From contig JBBRYI010000004.1 in assembly GCA_038237805.1 (NCBI GenBank), positions 62,001 to 126,000 of the forward strand: DNA of 64,000 nucleotides, read 5' to 3'. A model generated the notes under the pieces. That model saw nothing but the letters and a program-made list of their open reading frames with translations. It searched no databases and was not told the origin of the DNA. This DNA comes from JBBQFI01 sp038237805 (lineage in GTDB: Bacteria > Verrucomicrobiota > Verrucomicrobiia > Chthoniobacterales > UBA10450). This document shows, piece by piece, positions 1 through 9,600 of this stretch. A program made the translations under genes and the position numbers. Within the stretch, counting starts at the first letter, position 1. The number at the start of each line of letters is the position of its first letter.

Positions 1-296
1 GACCCGAGCAGTTGAAACGTCATTTCCTGACAGCCTGCGCGATAGACATTGAAATTGGGCGAACCAGTGAAGCGCGCATTTTTTTCGAACAAACGCAGCG
101 GCTGTCTGTCTTGACGAAAGGCGGCGCGAAAGCGTGCATTCTGTTTTTTAGCAAACTGCACGACGCGCAATTTTGTGATCATGATCGACCAACTGAAGAT
201 TGAAGCGACGGCAAGAAAGCCCAGAACCATCTTGCCCGCGACGGTGGAATGCTCGAACGCGAAGAGGAGACCGCCGGCCGCGAGAAACTGTAGCAT
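1..296 (-). CDS. ExbB/TolQ/MotA-family proton channel subunit, N-terminal part
   Basis: Reading the minus strand from the ATG at 296 gives about 98 codons that stay open to the window edge, so the gene is cut off. The start is hydrophobic (residues about 3-35), followed by a basic stretch with ITKLR and AKKQNARFRAAFR. This is the usual N-terminal membrane anchor and cytoplasmic start of ExbB/TolQ proteins, which form the inner-membrane proton channel energising TonB- or Tol-dependent transport. A TTG at 305 is an alternative start; a stop lies just upstream at 314-312. It diverges from the secreted protein at 331. Family assignment rests on the N-terminus only, so TolQ and ExbB cannot be told apart. 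Confidence 0.7.
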   Translation of the reverse strand, partial: MLQFLAAGGLLFAFEHSTVAGKMVLGFLAVASIFSWSIMITKLRVVQFAKKQNARFRAAFRQDRQPLRLFEKNARFTGSPNFNVYRAGCQEMTFQLLG

Positions 297-330
297 GAAT
301 GCCAACTTACTTTAGTAATAGCGAATTCCC

Positions 331-1092
331 ATGAAAGCGAAAGTGATCAGATCGATTTGCGTTGCGATATTGTTCGCGGCCCCACTTTCGTCCGCGCAGG
401 ATACAAAAGGAGAAAGTCGTTTTGATCTTCTTGCGAAATCGATCGCGCCGATCATTGCGTTACTCACGCCCGCAGGGAGCAACGGCAATCATGCGATTGA
501 CTTGCAAGCGACAATTGCTGCAAGCACTGGACTACCGGCGGAGTTGACTGGGGCGCAGGTTCACGTCGCTTTCGAATTTCCCGACAAATTGCTCGTGCAA
601 TTTCCGACGCCACGCGGTCAGGCCATTATCTGCCGCGACAAACAGACGGTTTGGGCATTTCCGGCAGCACAGTTCGAACCGCTCGTAGAAAAAGTCGGTA
701 TCGATATTTCCACAAAGCCGCTTCCGCCGTTTCAACTTGAGGAAACAAAAGCTGTTTTGTTGCCCGCGCTTTTTGATGTGCACGATGCGGGTTCCGTAAT
801 TCTAAAGGATCAGACTTATCGCGTGCTCGATGTGGGCGTGGTGGGTCAGCACAAAAAGAAAGGCAGTGCCGCTTGGCCGGTGCGACTCTGGATCGCCGAT
901 CATCGCGTTGCGCAAGTCGAGCTGCGTTCTTCCGATTGGAGCATCACGCTCGAGATCGCGAGGCCGGAGATTACGCCGACGTTGGCGGAATCGACGTGGC
1001 AAGCGACGCCTGAACAACACGATCAGGTCATGGCGATTCCAGGAGATAAGATCGCCGCGTTGCTTCAACTGGCCCTGAAGCAAAATAAGTAG
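331..1092 (+). CDS. Secreted LolA-like protein of unknown function
   Basis: A 253-residue protein with a clear Sec signal peptide (basic MKAKVIR start, hydrophobic core, cleavage near LSSAQD). The mature part alternates short beta-type segments (VHVAFEFPDKLLVQFPT, VWAFPA, PVRLWIADHRVAQVEL, WSITLEI). This pattern resembles LolA/RseB-fold periplasmic proteins that cradle lipid or lipoprotein chains. No catalytic motif is visible. It stands alone, divergent from the ExbB/TolQ-like gene and followed by a palindromic repeat element. The assignment to the LolA-like fold is an inference from pattern only; a hypothetical secreted protein is the safe reading. Confidence 0.6.
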   Translation: MKAKVIRSICVAILFAAPLSSAQDTKGESRFDLLAKSIAPIIALLTPAGSNGNHAIDLQATIAASTGLPAELTGAQVHVAFEFPDKLLVQFPTPRGQAIICRDKQTVWAFPAAQFEPLVEKVGIDISTKPLPPFQLEETKAVLLPALFDVHDAGSVILKDQTYRVLDVGVVGQHKKKGSAAWPVRLWIADHRVAQVELRSSDWSITLEIARPEITPTLAESTWQATPEQHDQVMAIPGDKIAALLQLALKQNK

Positions 1093-1111
1093 TCTTTCGA
1101 ATTGCAGGATT

Positions 1112-1249
1112 CTGGGGAGCGCACGCGCCCCCCGTGCTGGCGATGGCGCCCTCGCCATCGCGAACTCTTTCCTAAAACAATATCCACTAACGGAAAGATC
1201 GTTTCGGCGAGGCGCCGAAACCAGCACGCGGGGCGCGTGCGCTCCCCAG
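1112..1249. repeat. Family A palindromic element, copy A1
   Basis: A 138-bp element bounded by long inverted arms that begin CTGGGGAGCGCACGCGCC and end with the reverse complement. Between the arms sit two smaller hairpins, one around GGCGATGGCGCC and one around TTTCGGCGAGGCGCCGAAA. Three relatives of the same plan lie inside the tandem uvrA gene. The size, nested hairpins and lack of an ORF of its own fit a REP/BIME-like or small MITE-like element. It lies between two genes that converge on it. Confidence 0.8.
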
Positions 1250-1282
1250 ATCGCGGCGCGCCCGGCGGTCGCGCCCTACCTC
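1250..1282. repeat. GC-rich hairpin abutting element A1
   Basis: A run of GCGGCGCGCCCGGCGGTCGCGCC followed by CTACCT directly joins the A1 element. The CTACCT end matches the end of the family B elements elsewhere in the window. It provides the stop codon (TAG on the minus strand) of the downstream hydrolase gene, so the repeat has settled exactly at the 3' end of that gene. Confidence 0.45.
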
Positions 1283-2010
1283 AGATGCTGCTGGAAAAAG
1301 CGCACCGCTCTGGATGCGGCGTCACGTTGCGACGCAGTTGAGAGCACATGACCTTCGCCAGGATAAATTTTCTTTTCGTGCGAAACGCCGAGACGCTGCA
1401 AGAGTTTCTCGAGACGAAATGCGTTTTCCGACGGCACGCGTCGGTCCTGCTCGCCGTGCAGAATTAAAATCGGCGGCAGCCGTTTCACCAAACCCGCGTG
1501 CTCCTTGTCGATCGCGCCAGCCAGTTCCACCGCCGCGCCGATGCGCGGATCGTGTGCTGCCTGGGCGAGGGAAAGGTATGCGCCTAACGAGTAACCAAAG
1601 CAGCCGATCTTCTTTACCTCCGGACGAGCCGCGACGAAATCGACGGCATCGTTTACCGTCGCGCGCCAGGTGTTGAAGTTTTTGTGAATCGCGGCGTCGC
1701 GCGCGAAGAAGTTTCCGGTCCGCTCGAAATAATGGACGACGAAAGATTCAAAACCATTTTCTGCGAGGGCGCGCGCAAACCGACGGATGGCGGGCCCGTC
1801 CATGAACATTCCCCCCGCTCCATGCAGAACGAGCACGCTGGCGCGGTTCGCCGTCGTCTCTGGCGCATAAATTTCTACTGCGATTTTTTTCCCGCCGCTC
1901 TCAAATGATGTTTTGCTTTCGTGAATCGCGCCGGTGTTTTGCGCAAAGGAGCTCGATTGCATCGAAAGGAATAACGCAGGGACCAACGTCCAATTGAGGA
2001 CGCGCCTCAC
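1276..2010 (-). CDS. Dienelactone hydrolase-like alpha/beta hydrolase, exported
   Basis: Alpha/beta hydrolase of the dienelactone hydrolase type. It shows the oxyanion segment VLHGAGG, the nucleophile elbow GYSLG (Ser in place of the Cys typical of true dienelactone hydrolases), the acid in HGEQDRRVP and the catalytic His in PGEGHV. The N-terminus carries a hydrophobic signal-like segment ending near SSSFAQ, so the enzyme is probably exported. I prefer the GTG at 2010, which overlaps the stop of the upstream DUF1440 gene as GTGA and implies translational coupling; an ATG at 2052 would give 14 more residues and a 46-bp overlap. Substrate unknown. Confidence 0.75.
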   Translation of the reverse strand: MRRVLNWTLVPALFLSMQSSSFAQNTGAIHESKTSFESGGKKIAVEIYAPETTANRASVLVLHGAGGMFMDGPAIRRFARALAENGFESFVVHYFERTGNFFARDAAIHKNFNTWRATVNDAVDFVAARPEVKKIGCFGYSLGAYLSLAQAAHDPRIGAAVELAGAIDKEHAGLVKRLPPILILHGEQDRRVPSENAFRLEKLLQRLGVSHEKKIYPGEGHVLSTASQRDAASRAVRFFQQHLR

Positions 2011-2558
2011 AACATTTTGCGCACGGCGCGCCGGACCATTTCCGTGGTCCACCCGTAAACCAGATGAGAAACCAGTGCGTAAACGTGTGTCGACGCGGCG
2101 ATCTTCAACGGCGGTTTAGATAATCTTAGCGCGGGGACGGAAACTTCATCCGCTAACAGCCAAACGGCGGTACCAAAGACAAGTCCATCACCGAGCGTTG
2201 TCATCGGCAATGCCTCGGTCAGCGCGCCGTAAATCGCTCCCGAAGTTCCCCCCATTGCGTAATGTACCGCTTCACCGGCCAGTCGTTTTTTCGATTTCGG
2301 CAATCTTTTCCCGAACACATTTTTCGAAATCGATTGCGCAGCTTTCACCGTTGCCGGTTCCGCCTTGCGTCCTTTCGGTTTCTCCTCTTCCGACGCGCGC
2401 TGAATTCGTTCAGATACTTTGCTCCAGACAAATTGAAATTGTTCCATCACGAGCGACGCCAGCAGACCGCCGGCTACTCCGGCCACGAGTCCCTTGAAAA
2501 CATCAGTGTCATCTCTGTTGCCGAAATATTTATCGATCACGCAAATAGCTCCTAACAA
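2007..2558 (-). CDS. DUF1440 (YagU-like) membrane protein
   Basis: A 183-residue protein with a glycine-rich membrane segment near residues 20-45 (FKGLVAGVAGGLLASLVM), a basic/acidic linker, and a second hydrophobic half containing EAVHYAMGGTSGAIYGAL and WLLADE. This layout matches DUF1440/YagU inner-membrane proteins; E. coli YagU has been linked to acid tolerance. Here the role is unknown. It is the first gene of a coupled pair with the hydrolase downstream and lies in the same direction as lgt. Confidence 0.7.
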   Translation of the reverse strand: MLGAICVIDKYFGNRDDTDVFKGLVAGVAGGLLASLVMEQFQFVWSKVSERIQRASEEEKPKGRKAEPATVKAAQSISKNVFGKRLPKSKKRLAGEAVHYAMGGTSGAIYGALTEALPMTTLGDGLVFGTAVWLLADEVSVPALRLSKPPLKIAASTHVYALVSHLVYGWTTEMVRRAVRKML

Positions 2559-2617
2559 CTAATCGCAGCGTTGCAGTTCGCGCGCTGGAAATTTCTGCAC
2601 CATTCCTGGCAAGAACG

Positions 2618-3562
2618 CTATGCCCTCTGATCCGACCTGCGTCGCTGGCCAACGAAGATCAAAAATCCGACACCAATGACGATGAGGAAAAAGGAGAAAA
2701 ATTGTCCGCGAGTGAAAGCCCCAACAAGCGGCGCATCGGGTTCGCGAAAATTTTCAACGAAGATCCTGAGAACCGAGTAGCAGATAAAAAACAATCCGGT
2801 AAGAACACCGGTACGAGTGCGGAATCTTGTTCGCACCACCCACAGGATGCAAAAAAGAACGACCCCTTCCAGGAACGCTTCGTACAGCTGTGAGGGATGG
2901 CGGGGCGTAAGAATGGTCCGCAGAGCTTCCTTCACCTGCGGATTATGATGCACGGCGGAGACGATTGCGTCCGGTGAAGTCAGCGCAGGATCGATTTTCT
3001 GGCATACATCGACCGCGCGTTGCGCTTCTGCGGCATTTTCAGGTTCAAGCAATTCCTTCGGAAACTGCATTGCCCAGGGCACGTTCGCGGCGCGACCGTA
3101 GAGCTCGCCGTTAATAAAATTGGCGCATCGTCCAAAAAATAATCCGATCGGTGCAACGACGACGAGATTGTCGCCGAGATTTGTCCACGAAAGTTTGTGT
3201 CGTCGCGCGTAAAAAAGCGTGAAGAGAAACAACCCGATCATTCCGCCGTGGCTCGACATGCCGCCTTCCCAAACTTTGAGAATCGAGACCGGCTCGCGCA
3301 GCATTTCCGGGCGATAAAACAGGACGTAACCGAGGCGGCCGCCCAGCATCATGCCGAAAAATGCAGCGAGAAAAATGAAATCGCCGACCTTGTGCGGTGG
3401 CAGTTCGCTGTAACCGCGTTTCGCCAGCCAATGGTAAAGCCAGTAGCCGACAGCGATCGCCAGGACGTAAGCCATCCCATACCAACGCGGCCCAACGTTG
3501 TCCCAAAGCCGAAAGATTATCGGATCGAGATCGTGGATGTAATAGGCGAGCACGAGCTGCAA
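2618..3562 (-). CDS. lgt: Prolipoprotein diacylglyceryl transferase
   Basis: Lgt transfers diacylglycerol from phosphatidylglycerol to the lipobox cysteine of prolipoproteins in the inner membrane, the first step of lipoprotein maturation. The 314-residue sequence shows several membrane spans, the GRLGYVLFY segment (about residues 75-85), VWEGGMSSHGG, the signature GLFFGRCANFINGELYGR (about 140-158) and HPSQLYEA, all characteristic of the family. About 60 residues separate the signature from HPSQLYEA, a longer loop than in E. coli. The start read here is a TTG at 3562; a GTG at 3553 is nearly as good. Several lipoproteins in the window carry lipoboxes that would be its substrates. Confidence 0.95.
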   Translation of the reverse strand: MQLVLAYYIHDLDPIIFRLWDNVGPRWYGMAYVLAIAVGYWLYHWLAKRGYSELPPHKVGDFIFLAAFFGMMLGGRLGYVLFYRPEMLREPVSILKVWEGGMSSHGGMIGLFLFTLFYARRHKLSWTNLGDNLVVVAPIGLFFGRCANFINGELYGRAANVPWAMQFPKELLEPENAAEAQRAVDVCQKIDPALTSPDAIVSAVHHNPQVKEALRTILTPRHPSQLYEAFLEGVVLFCILWVVRTRFRTRTGVLTGLFFICYSVLRIFVENFREPDAPLVGAFTRGQFFSFFLIVIGVGFLIFVGQRRRSDQRA

Positions 3563-3600
3563 TTCTTAACGAGTTAGCAGAAACCGGCAACAATAACGCT

Positions 3601-3679
3601 TGTCATCCCGAGCGAATGCGAGGGACCTCGCAAACGTCTCAGTGCGCTCGTGAGGTCCTTCGCTTTCGCTCCGGATGGC
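3601..3679. repeat. Family C palindromic element, copy C1
   Basis: Inverted pair TGTCATCCCGAGCGAATGCGAGG and its near complement (GAGGTCCTTCGC...CTCCGGATG). A longer copy with the same ends is at 45455-45582. The element supplies the last ten or so codons and the stop of uvrA (tail HPERKRRTSRAH), so the true end of the UvrA fold is upstream of it. Confidence 0.75.
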
Positions 3680-6600
3680 CGTTCTTTTGGGGCGAGGATG
3701 ATTTCAAAACGTCACGCAAAAATGGTGCTGTGCGACTGATCTGGTTGCGCGCGACTTCTTCCGGTGTGCCAGTGGCAACGATCTCACCGCCATCAGGACC
3801 GGCTTCCGGACCGATATCGACGAGGTAATCGGCTTCGGCGATCACGCTGAGGTTGTGTTCGATCACAATCACCGTGTTCCCTTCGTCAACGAGGCGATGC
3901 AGGACATTGAGAAGCAGTTCGACGTCCGCCATGTGCAAACCGATCGTTGGCTCTTCCAGAAGATAGAGCGTCGATTTCGGTTTGCGCATTTTGCGAATGC
4001 GCTCGTGTTGCGCGCGTCCGATGCCGCGCGTCAACTCACTCGTAAGTTTGAGCCGTTGCGCTTCGCCACCGCTCAAAGTCGGACTGGGTTGTCCGAGCTT
4101 TAGATAACCAAGTCCCGTATCGACGAGCAATGAAAGCGCGCGAGAAATCTTCGGATTTGCCGCAAAAAAATCCGCCGCTTCCTCGATCGTCATTTCCATC
4201 ACATCGCCGATCGATTTCTCGTTATAGAGAACTTCGAGCGTTTGCGGGTTGTAACGTTTGCCTCCGCAATCTTCGCACGGCACGTAACTGCTCGGGAGGA
4301 AACTCATCTCGAGTTTGATCACGCCCTGGCCCTTGCAACTTTCGCAGCGTCCGCCTTCCGCATTAAAGGAGAACCGGCTCGCTGAGTAACCACGCACCCG
4401 AGATACCGGAAGCTGCGCGTAAAGATTCCGAATTTCGTCGAAAACTTTGATGTAGGTCGCAGGCGTCGAGCGCGACGTTTTTCCAATCGGCGATTGATCG
4501 ACTTCGTAAACCGCTTCGATCGATTCCGCGCCGGAAATTCCTGTCCGGGGAGCGCACGCGCCTCGCGTGATCTTTTCGGCGCCCCCGCCGAAAAGCTCTT
4601 TTTGTCTCGAAGATGATCGCGGCGAGGCGCCGCGATCGGCACGCGAGGCGCGTGCGCTCCCCAGATCTTCTTTCACCGCCGGCAACAAAACATCGTGCAT
4701 CAATGTCGATTTGCCCGAACCGGAAATTCCGGTGATGACGGAAAGTCGGCCGACCGGGAAACGAACATCGACGCTCTTCAGGTTGTTCGCGCGCGCGTCG
4801 TGGATTTGAATCCAATGCTCAACTTCGCCTAACGAGCGACGATTTTTCCGCGTGGGGTGACAAAGCGGTGTCTTGAGGCAACGCCCGGTCTCGGAGGCCG
4901 CATTCTGCTTGATGTCCTGCAGCGTTCCTTCGGCCACAACTTGTCCGCCATGCACGCCCGCGCGCGGCCCCAGATCGATAATGTGATCGGCGTGACGCAT
5001 CGTCTCTTCATCGTGCTCGACGATGACGAGAGAATTTCCTTTCTCTCGCAAAGCAGTCAACGTTTCGAGCAAGCGCAGGTTATCGCGCGGATGCAGACCG
5101 ATAGTCGGTTCGTCGAGAACGTAGAGCACGCCACGCAAGTTTGAGCCAAGCTGCGCGGCAAGCCGAATGCGTTGCGATTCGCCGCCGCTCAATGTTTTTG
5201 CCGAACGCTCGAGCGCGAGATAGTCGAGCCCGACTTTTTCCATGAAACGAAGCCGCTGCTGAATTTCCGGCACAAGATCGGCCGCGATTGTTTGCTGCGT
5301 TCCGCGAAAGCGCAGTTTGCTAACCAACTTCAACGCTTCCCCTGCGGAGAGCGCGGTGAAATTATCAATCGCATGTCCCTGCAAACGCACGTGCCGCGCT
5401 ATCGGATTCAAACGCGAGCCTTCGCACGCCGGGCAAACGCGAGCTTCTTCCTTATCGATCCGTTCCGATTCGCGCTCCGCCGCGAGCTCGTTTTCCAAAA
5501 CGGAGTCACCGTTATCTTCCGTGCCGGTTTGTAGCTTCTGATTCCAGATTTCGCCGAAACCACCGCATTCTTCGCATGCGCCGTGCGGCGAATTAAAGGA
5601 AAACAACCGCGGATCGAGCTCCTCAAAGGCACGCCCGCAACCAGGGCAACTCATCTCCGTGCTCATGACGGTGAGACGATGTTTCATGTCGAGCAAGTGC
5701 GCCGTGCCGCGGCCGATATCGAGTGCGCGTTGCACGAGATTTCGCGCTTTCAAAATCCGTTTCGCATCGATCACGCCGACGACGACATCGATTGTGTGCT
5801 CTTTAAAACGCTCAAGCTTCCGAAACTGCGCGACTGGAATCAGCTGGCCGTCGACGAAGAGCGTGTCGAACCCCTGGCGCTCCGCCCAGCGCGCAACGTC
5901 GGTGTGGAAACCTTTTCGCGCTTTCACCAGTGGGGCGAGCACTTTTAGCTGGCCGCGTTTCGCCGCGGCCTCGACCTGTTTTACAATCGCGGCGAGACTT
6001 TGTTTTTCGACCGGCAAATCGCAATCCGGACAGAATTGCGTTCCGGTTTTGGCAAAAAGCAGACGTAGAAAATGATAGACTTCTGTTACCGTCGCGACAG
6101 TTGATTTACCGCCGCCGCGGGTGACGCGTTGTTCGATCGCGACGCTCGGCGGCAAACCTTCGACTAGATCGACATCCGGTTTCTCGAGCTGCTCGACGAA
6201 TTGCCGCGCGTAAGGCGACATCGAATCGAGAAATCTGCGCTGTCCTTCTGCAAAAAGAATATCGAAGGCGAGCGTGGATTTTCCCGACCCGCTCAATCCG
6301 GTGATGATGACCATCTGATCGCGCGGGATTTTGACATCGATGTTTTTGAGATTGTGTTCGCGCGCGCCGTAAATGGCGATGGCGCCATCCCGTCTGGGGA
6401 GCGCACGCGCCTCGCCGAACGGATCTTCTGCGGCGCGCAATGAAATACTATCGTCTCCAATGGAGTAGGCACCATTCGAGGTTCGCGGCGAGGCGCCGCG
6501 AACGGCACGCGAGGCGCGTGCGCTCCCCAGAAGATTGCTCAAAAAGTTCCCGGTATGTGATTCTTTGATTTTGGCGATTTGTTCTGGTGTTCCCGCTGAC

Positions 6601-9600
6601 ACAACTTCGCCACCGTCCTCGCCTGCTTCCGGACCGAGATCGATTATCCAGTCCGCCGATTTGATGACTTCGAGATTATGCTCGATCACCACAAGCGAAT
6701 GGCCGCGATCGACCAGCCGTTGGAAAAGTTGCAGCAGGATTGCGACATCATCGAAATGCAATCCCGTCGTTGGTTCATCGAAAATGAAAAGATTCCCAGC
6801 ATGACCGTTTGCATCGTTTGTTTCGTTCTCGGTCAAATGCCTAACGAGTTTGAGACGTTGCGACTCACCGCCCGATAAAGTGTTGAGCGGCTGACCGAGT
6901 CGCAAATAACCGAGCCCAACTTCTTCGAGAACGTCGAGCCGATCGGACAAACTTTTCTGCTCGCCGATCTGCGTAAAGAATTGCGTAGCCTCGTTCACCG
7001 TCATCTCGAGCAGGTCGTGAATCGATTTGCCGTGCAGCTTCACTTTCAAAACATGCGGCTGAAAACGCCGGCCTTCGCATTCCGCGCAACGCACGTAGAG
7101 ATCGCTCAGGAACTGCATCTCGATCTTCTCGAAGCCGGTGCCGCAACAGCGTTCGCAGCGTCCGCTGCCGGAATTGAAGGAAAACGCGCTCGCCGTCAGT
7201 CCTTGCGACATCGCCTCCGGTTGCGAAGCGAAGAGTTCGCGCACGCGATCGTAAAGGCCGAGATAAAGAATCGGCGTGGAGCGCGGAGTGCGCGCAAGCT
7301 GCGCTTGATCGACCATCACGACGTCGCCGATGCGATGCGCGCCAGTCACGCTTTTGCATTCGCCCGGTTCCTGATCGCTCGATTCGCCGCGCGCGCGCAT
7401 CAGATTCCGGTAGAGAACGTCGTGAATGAGCGTTGATTTTCCGGAACCGGAAACGCCGGTCACACAGGTGAAAATGCCAAGCGGAATTTCAACATCGATT
7501 TTCTTGAGATTGTTTTCGCGTGCGCCAGTGATCTTGATCGCGCGCGAAAATTTCCGGCGTGATTTCGGGATCGGGATGCGTTTGTCGCCCGCGAGATAAT
7601 CGCGCGTGAGAGAATGGGGAGCGCACGCGCCTCGCGTGCCGGCGATGGCGCCTTCGCTATCGCGAACTTTTGCTTCATACAATGCGATTTGTTGGGAAGA
7701 CCGTTTCGGCGTGGCGCCGAAACCAGCACGCGAGGCGCGTGCGCTCCCCAGAAAATCGTCAAGCGCACCCGTGAAAACCAGTTCTCCACCGCGCTCGCCA
7801 CGGCCGGGGCCGATGTCGATCAAATTGTCGGCCGCGCGGATGATTGCTTCTTCATGCTCGACGACGAGCAGCGTGTTGCCCTTGTCGCGCAGATTATGCA
7901 TCACGCGCACAAGCCGGCCGACATCACGCGGATGCAGACCGACGCTCGGTTCGTCCATAACGAAAAGCGTATTCACCAGCGACGCGCCGAGGCAGGTCGT
8001 CAGGTTCACGCGTTGCACTTCGCCGCCGCTCAGCGTGCGAGTGGAGCGATCAAGCGTGAGATAACCGAGACCGACTTCACAGAGATAATTGAGGCGCGCG
8101 CAGATTTCCCGGCGCAACATCTCCGCTGTCGAGTCGTTAGGCGAAAGATCGGTGTGAGCCAGGACATCCCGCGCCGAGGAAATGGAAAGCGCATCGAACT
8201 GCGGCAACGTGAGCATTCCCCCGTTGCCGGATTTTCCGACCCGATAATTGAGCGCCTCCGGTTGAAAACGTCCGCCATGACAGCTCGGGCACATGGTGTA
8301 GGCGCGATAACGACTGAGCAAAACGCGCACATGCATTTTGTAGGTTTTGCTTTCGAGCCACTTGAAAAATCCGCGCACCCCGTACCAGCGATCGTTTTCG
8401 TAATCGTCGTCGGTGTATTCGCCGCTGCGCTTCTCGCCCTTGATGACAAAGTCCTGGTCAGACTGCGGCAGTTCCTCGAAAGGAAGGTGGACGTCGATTT
8501 CTTCGCGGGCACACGCGCGCAGCAAATCCTTCTGCGATTCGCCCATTTCTTCGCCGCGAAAAACGCGGACCGCGCCTTGTGCGATCGAAAGCGAACGGTC
8601 GGGGATCGCACGATTCAGATCGATAGCAATGGTGCGACCGAATCCCCGACATTCCGGACAAGCGCCTAACGGATTGTTGAAACTGAACAGACCGGGCGTG
8701 GGCGGACGAATATCGAGATCGCAATGCGCGCAGTGCCAGCCGGTGGAGAAAGGGTGTTCCACTTTGGAGTCGAGATCGACAACGTTGATGCGGTCTTTGC
8801 CGAAGCGAAGCGCGATCTCGATTGCTTCGGTAAGACGCGTCCGATTTTCCTGGCTGATCGCGATTCGGTCTTGAATGACCTGCACGCGCGCGCCGAGTCG
8901 TTTTATTTTCGTTTCGCCATCAACGCGCACGACCTGGCCACCGATCCAGACGCGCAGATAGCCCTGCTGCTGCAGAAAGTTGAAAAAATCGCGGGGCTCT
9001 GTTTTCGCCGGAACAGAAACCCAGAAGGCGAGGAGCAGAGTTTGCGTGGCTTGCTCTTCCTGGTAGGGGCGATTGACCCCAATCGCCCGCGGGCGGTTCG
9101 GTGAACCGCCCCTACCTGAGGTGGAAGCGAACTGCGCAAGAATTTGATCAGCGATGGACTTGGCTGTCTCCGGCCGAATTTCGCGGCTGCAGCTGGGACA
9201 AAATGCATGGGCGATACGCGGCCATAACAATTTCAGGTAGTCGTTAATCTCCGTCATCGTTCCGACAGTGGAGCGCGAACTTTTCACCGGGTTCGCCTGC
9301 TCGATTGCGATCGCCGGCGGAATGCCGCGAATCTCATCGACGCGCGGTTTGTCCATGCGATCGAGGAATTGCCGCATGTACGGACTGAACGTTTCGACGT
9401 AACGGCGCTGGCCTTCGGCGTAGATGGTATCGAACGCGAGCGACGATTTTCCGCTTCCGCTCGGGCCGGTGATGACGGTCAATTTTCCGAGCGGAAGATC
9501 GACATCGATGCCTTTAAGATTGTTCTGCCGCGCGCCCCGAACCTCAACACAACCGCGCTCAGGCGGCGCGGTGACGCAACTTTTTTCAACAACCTTCGAA

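Noticed and set aside
12..203. A 63-codon plus-strand ORF at the window start
   Set aside because: It lies opposite the ExbB/TolQ-like frame on the minus strand, which has a membrane-protein composition and a recognisable family pattern.
4547..9117. Treating uvrA as broken by repeats (pseudogene)
   Set aside because: All four elements keep the frame, and all Walker, signature and zinc motifs are intact.
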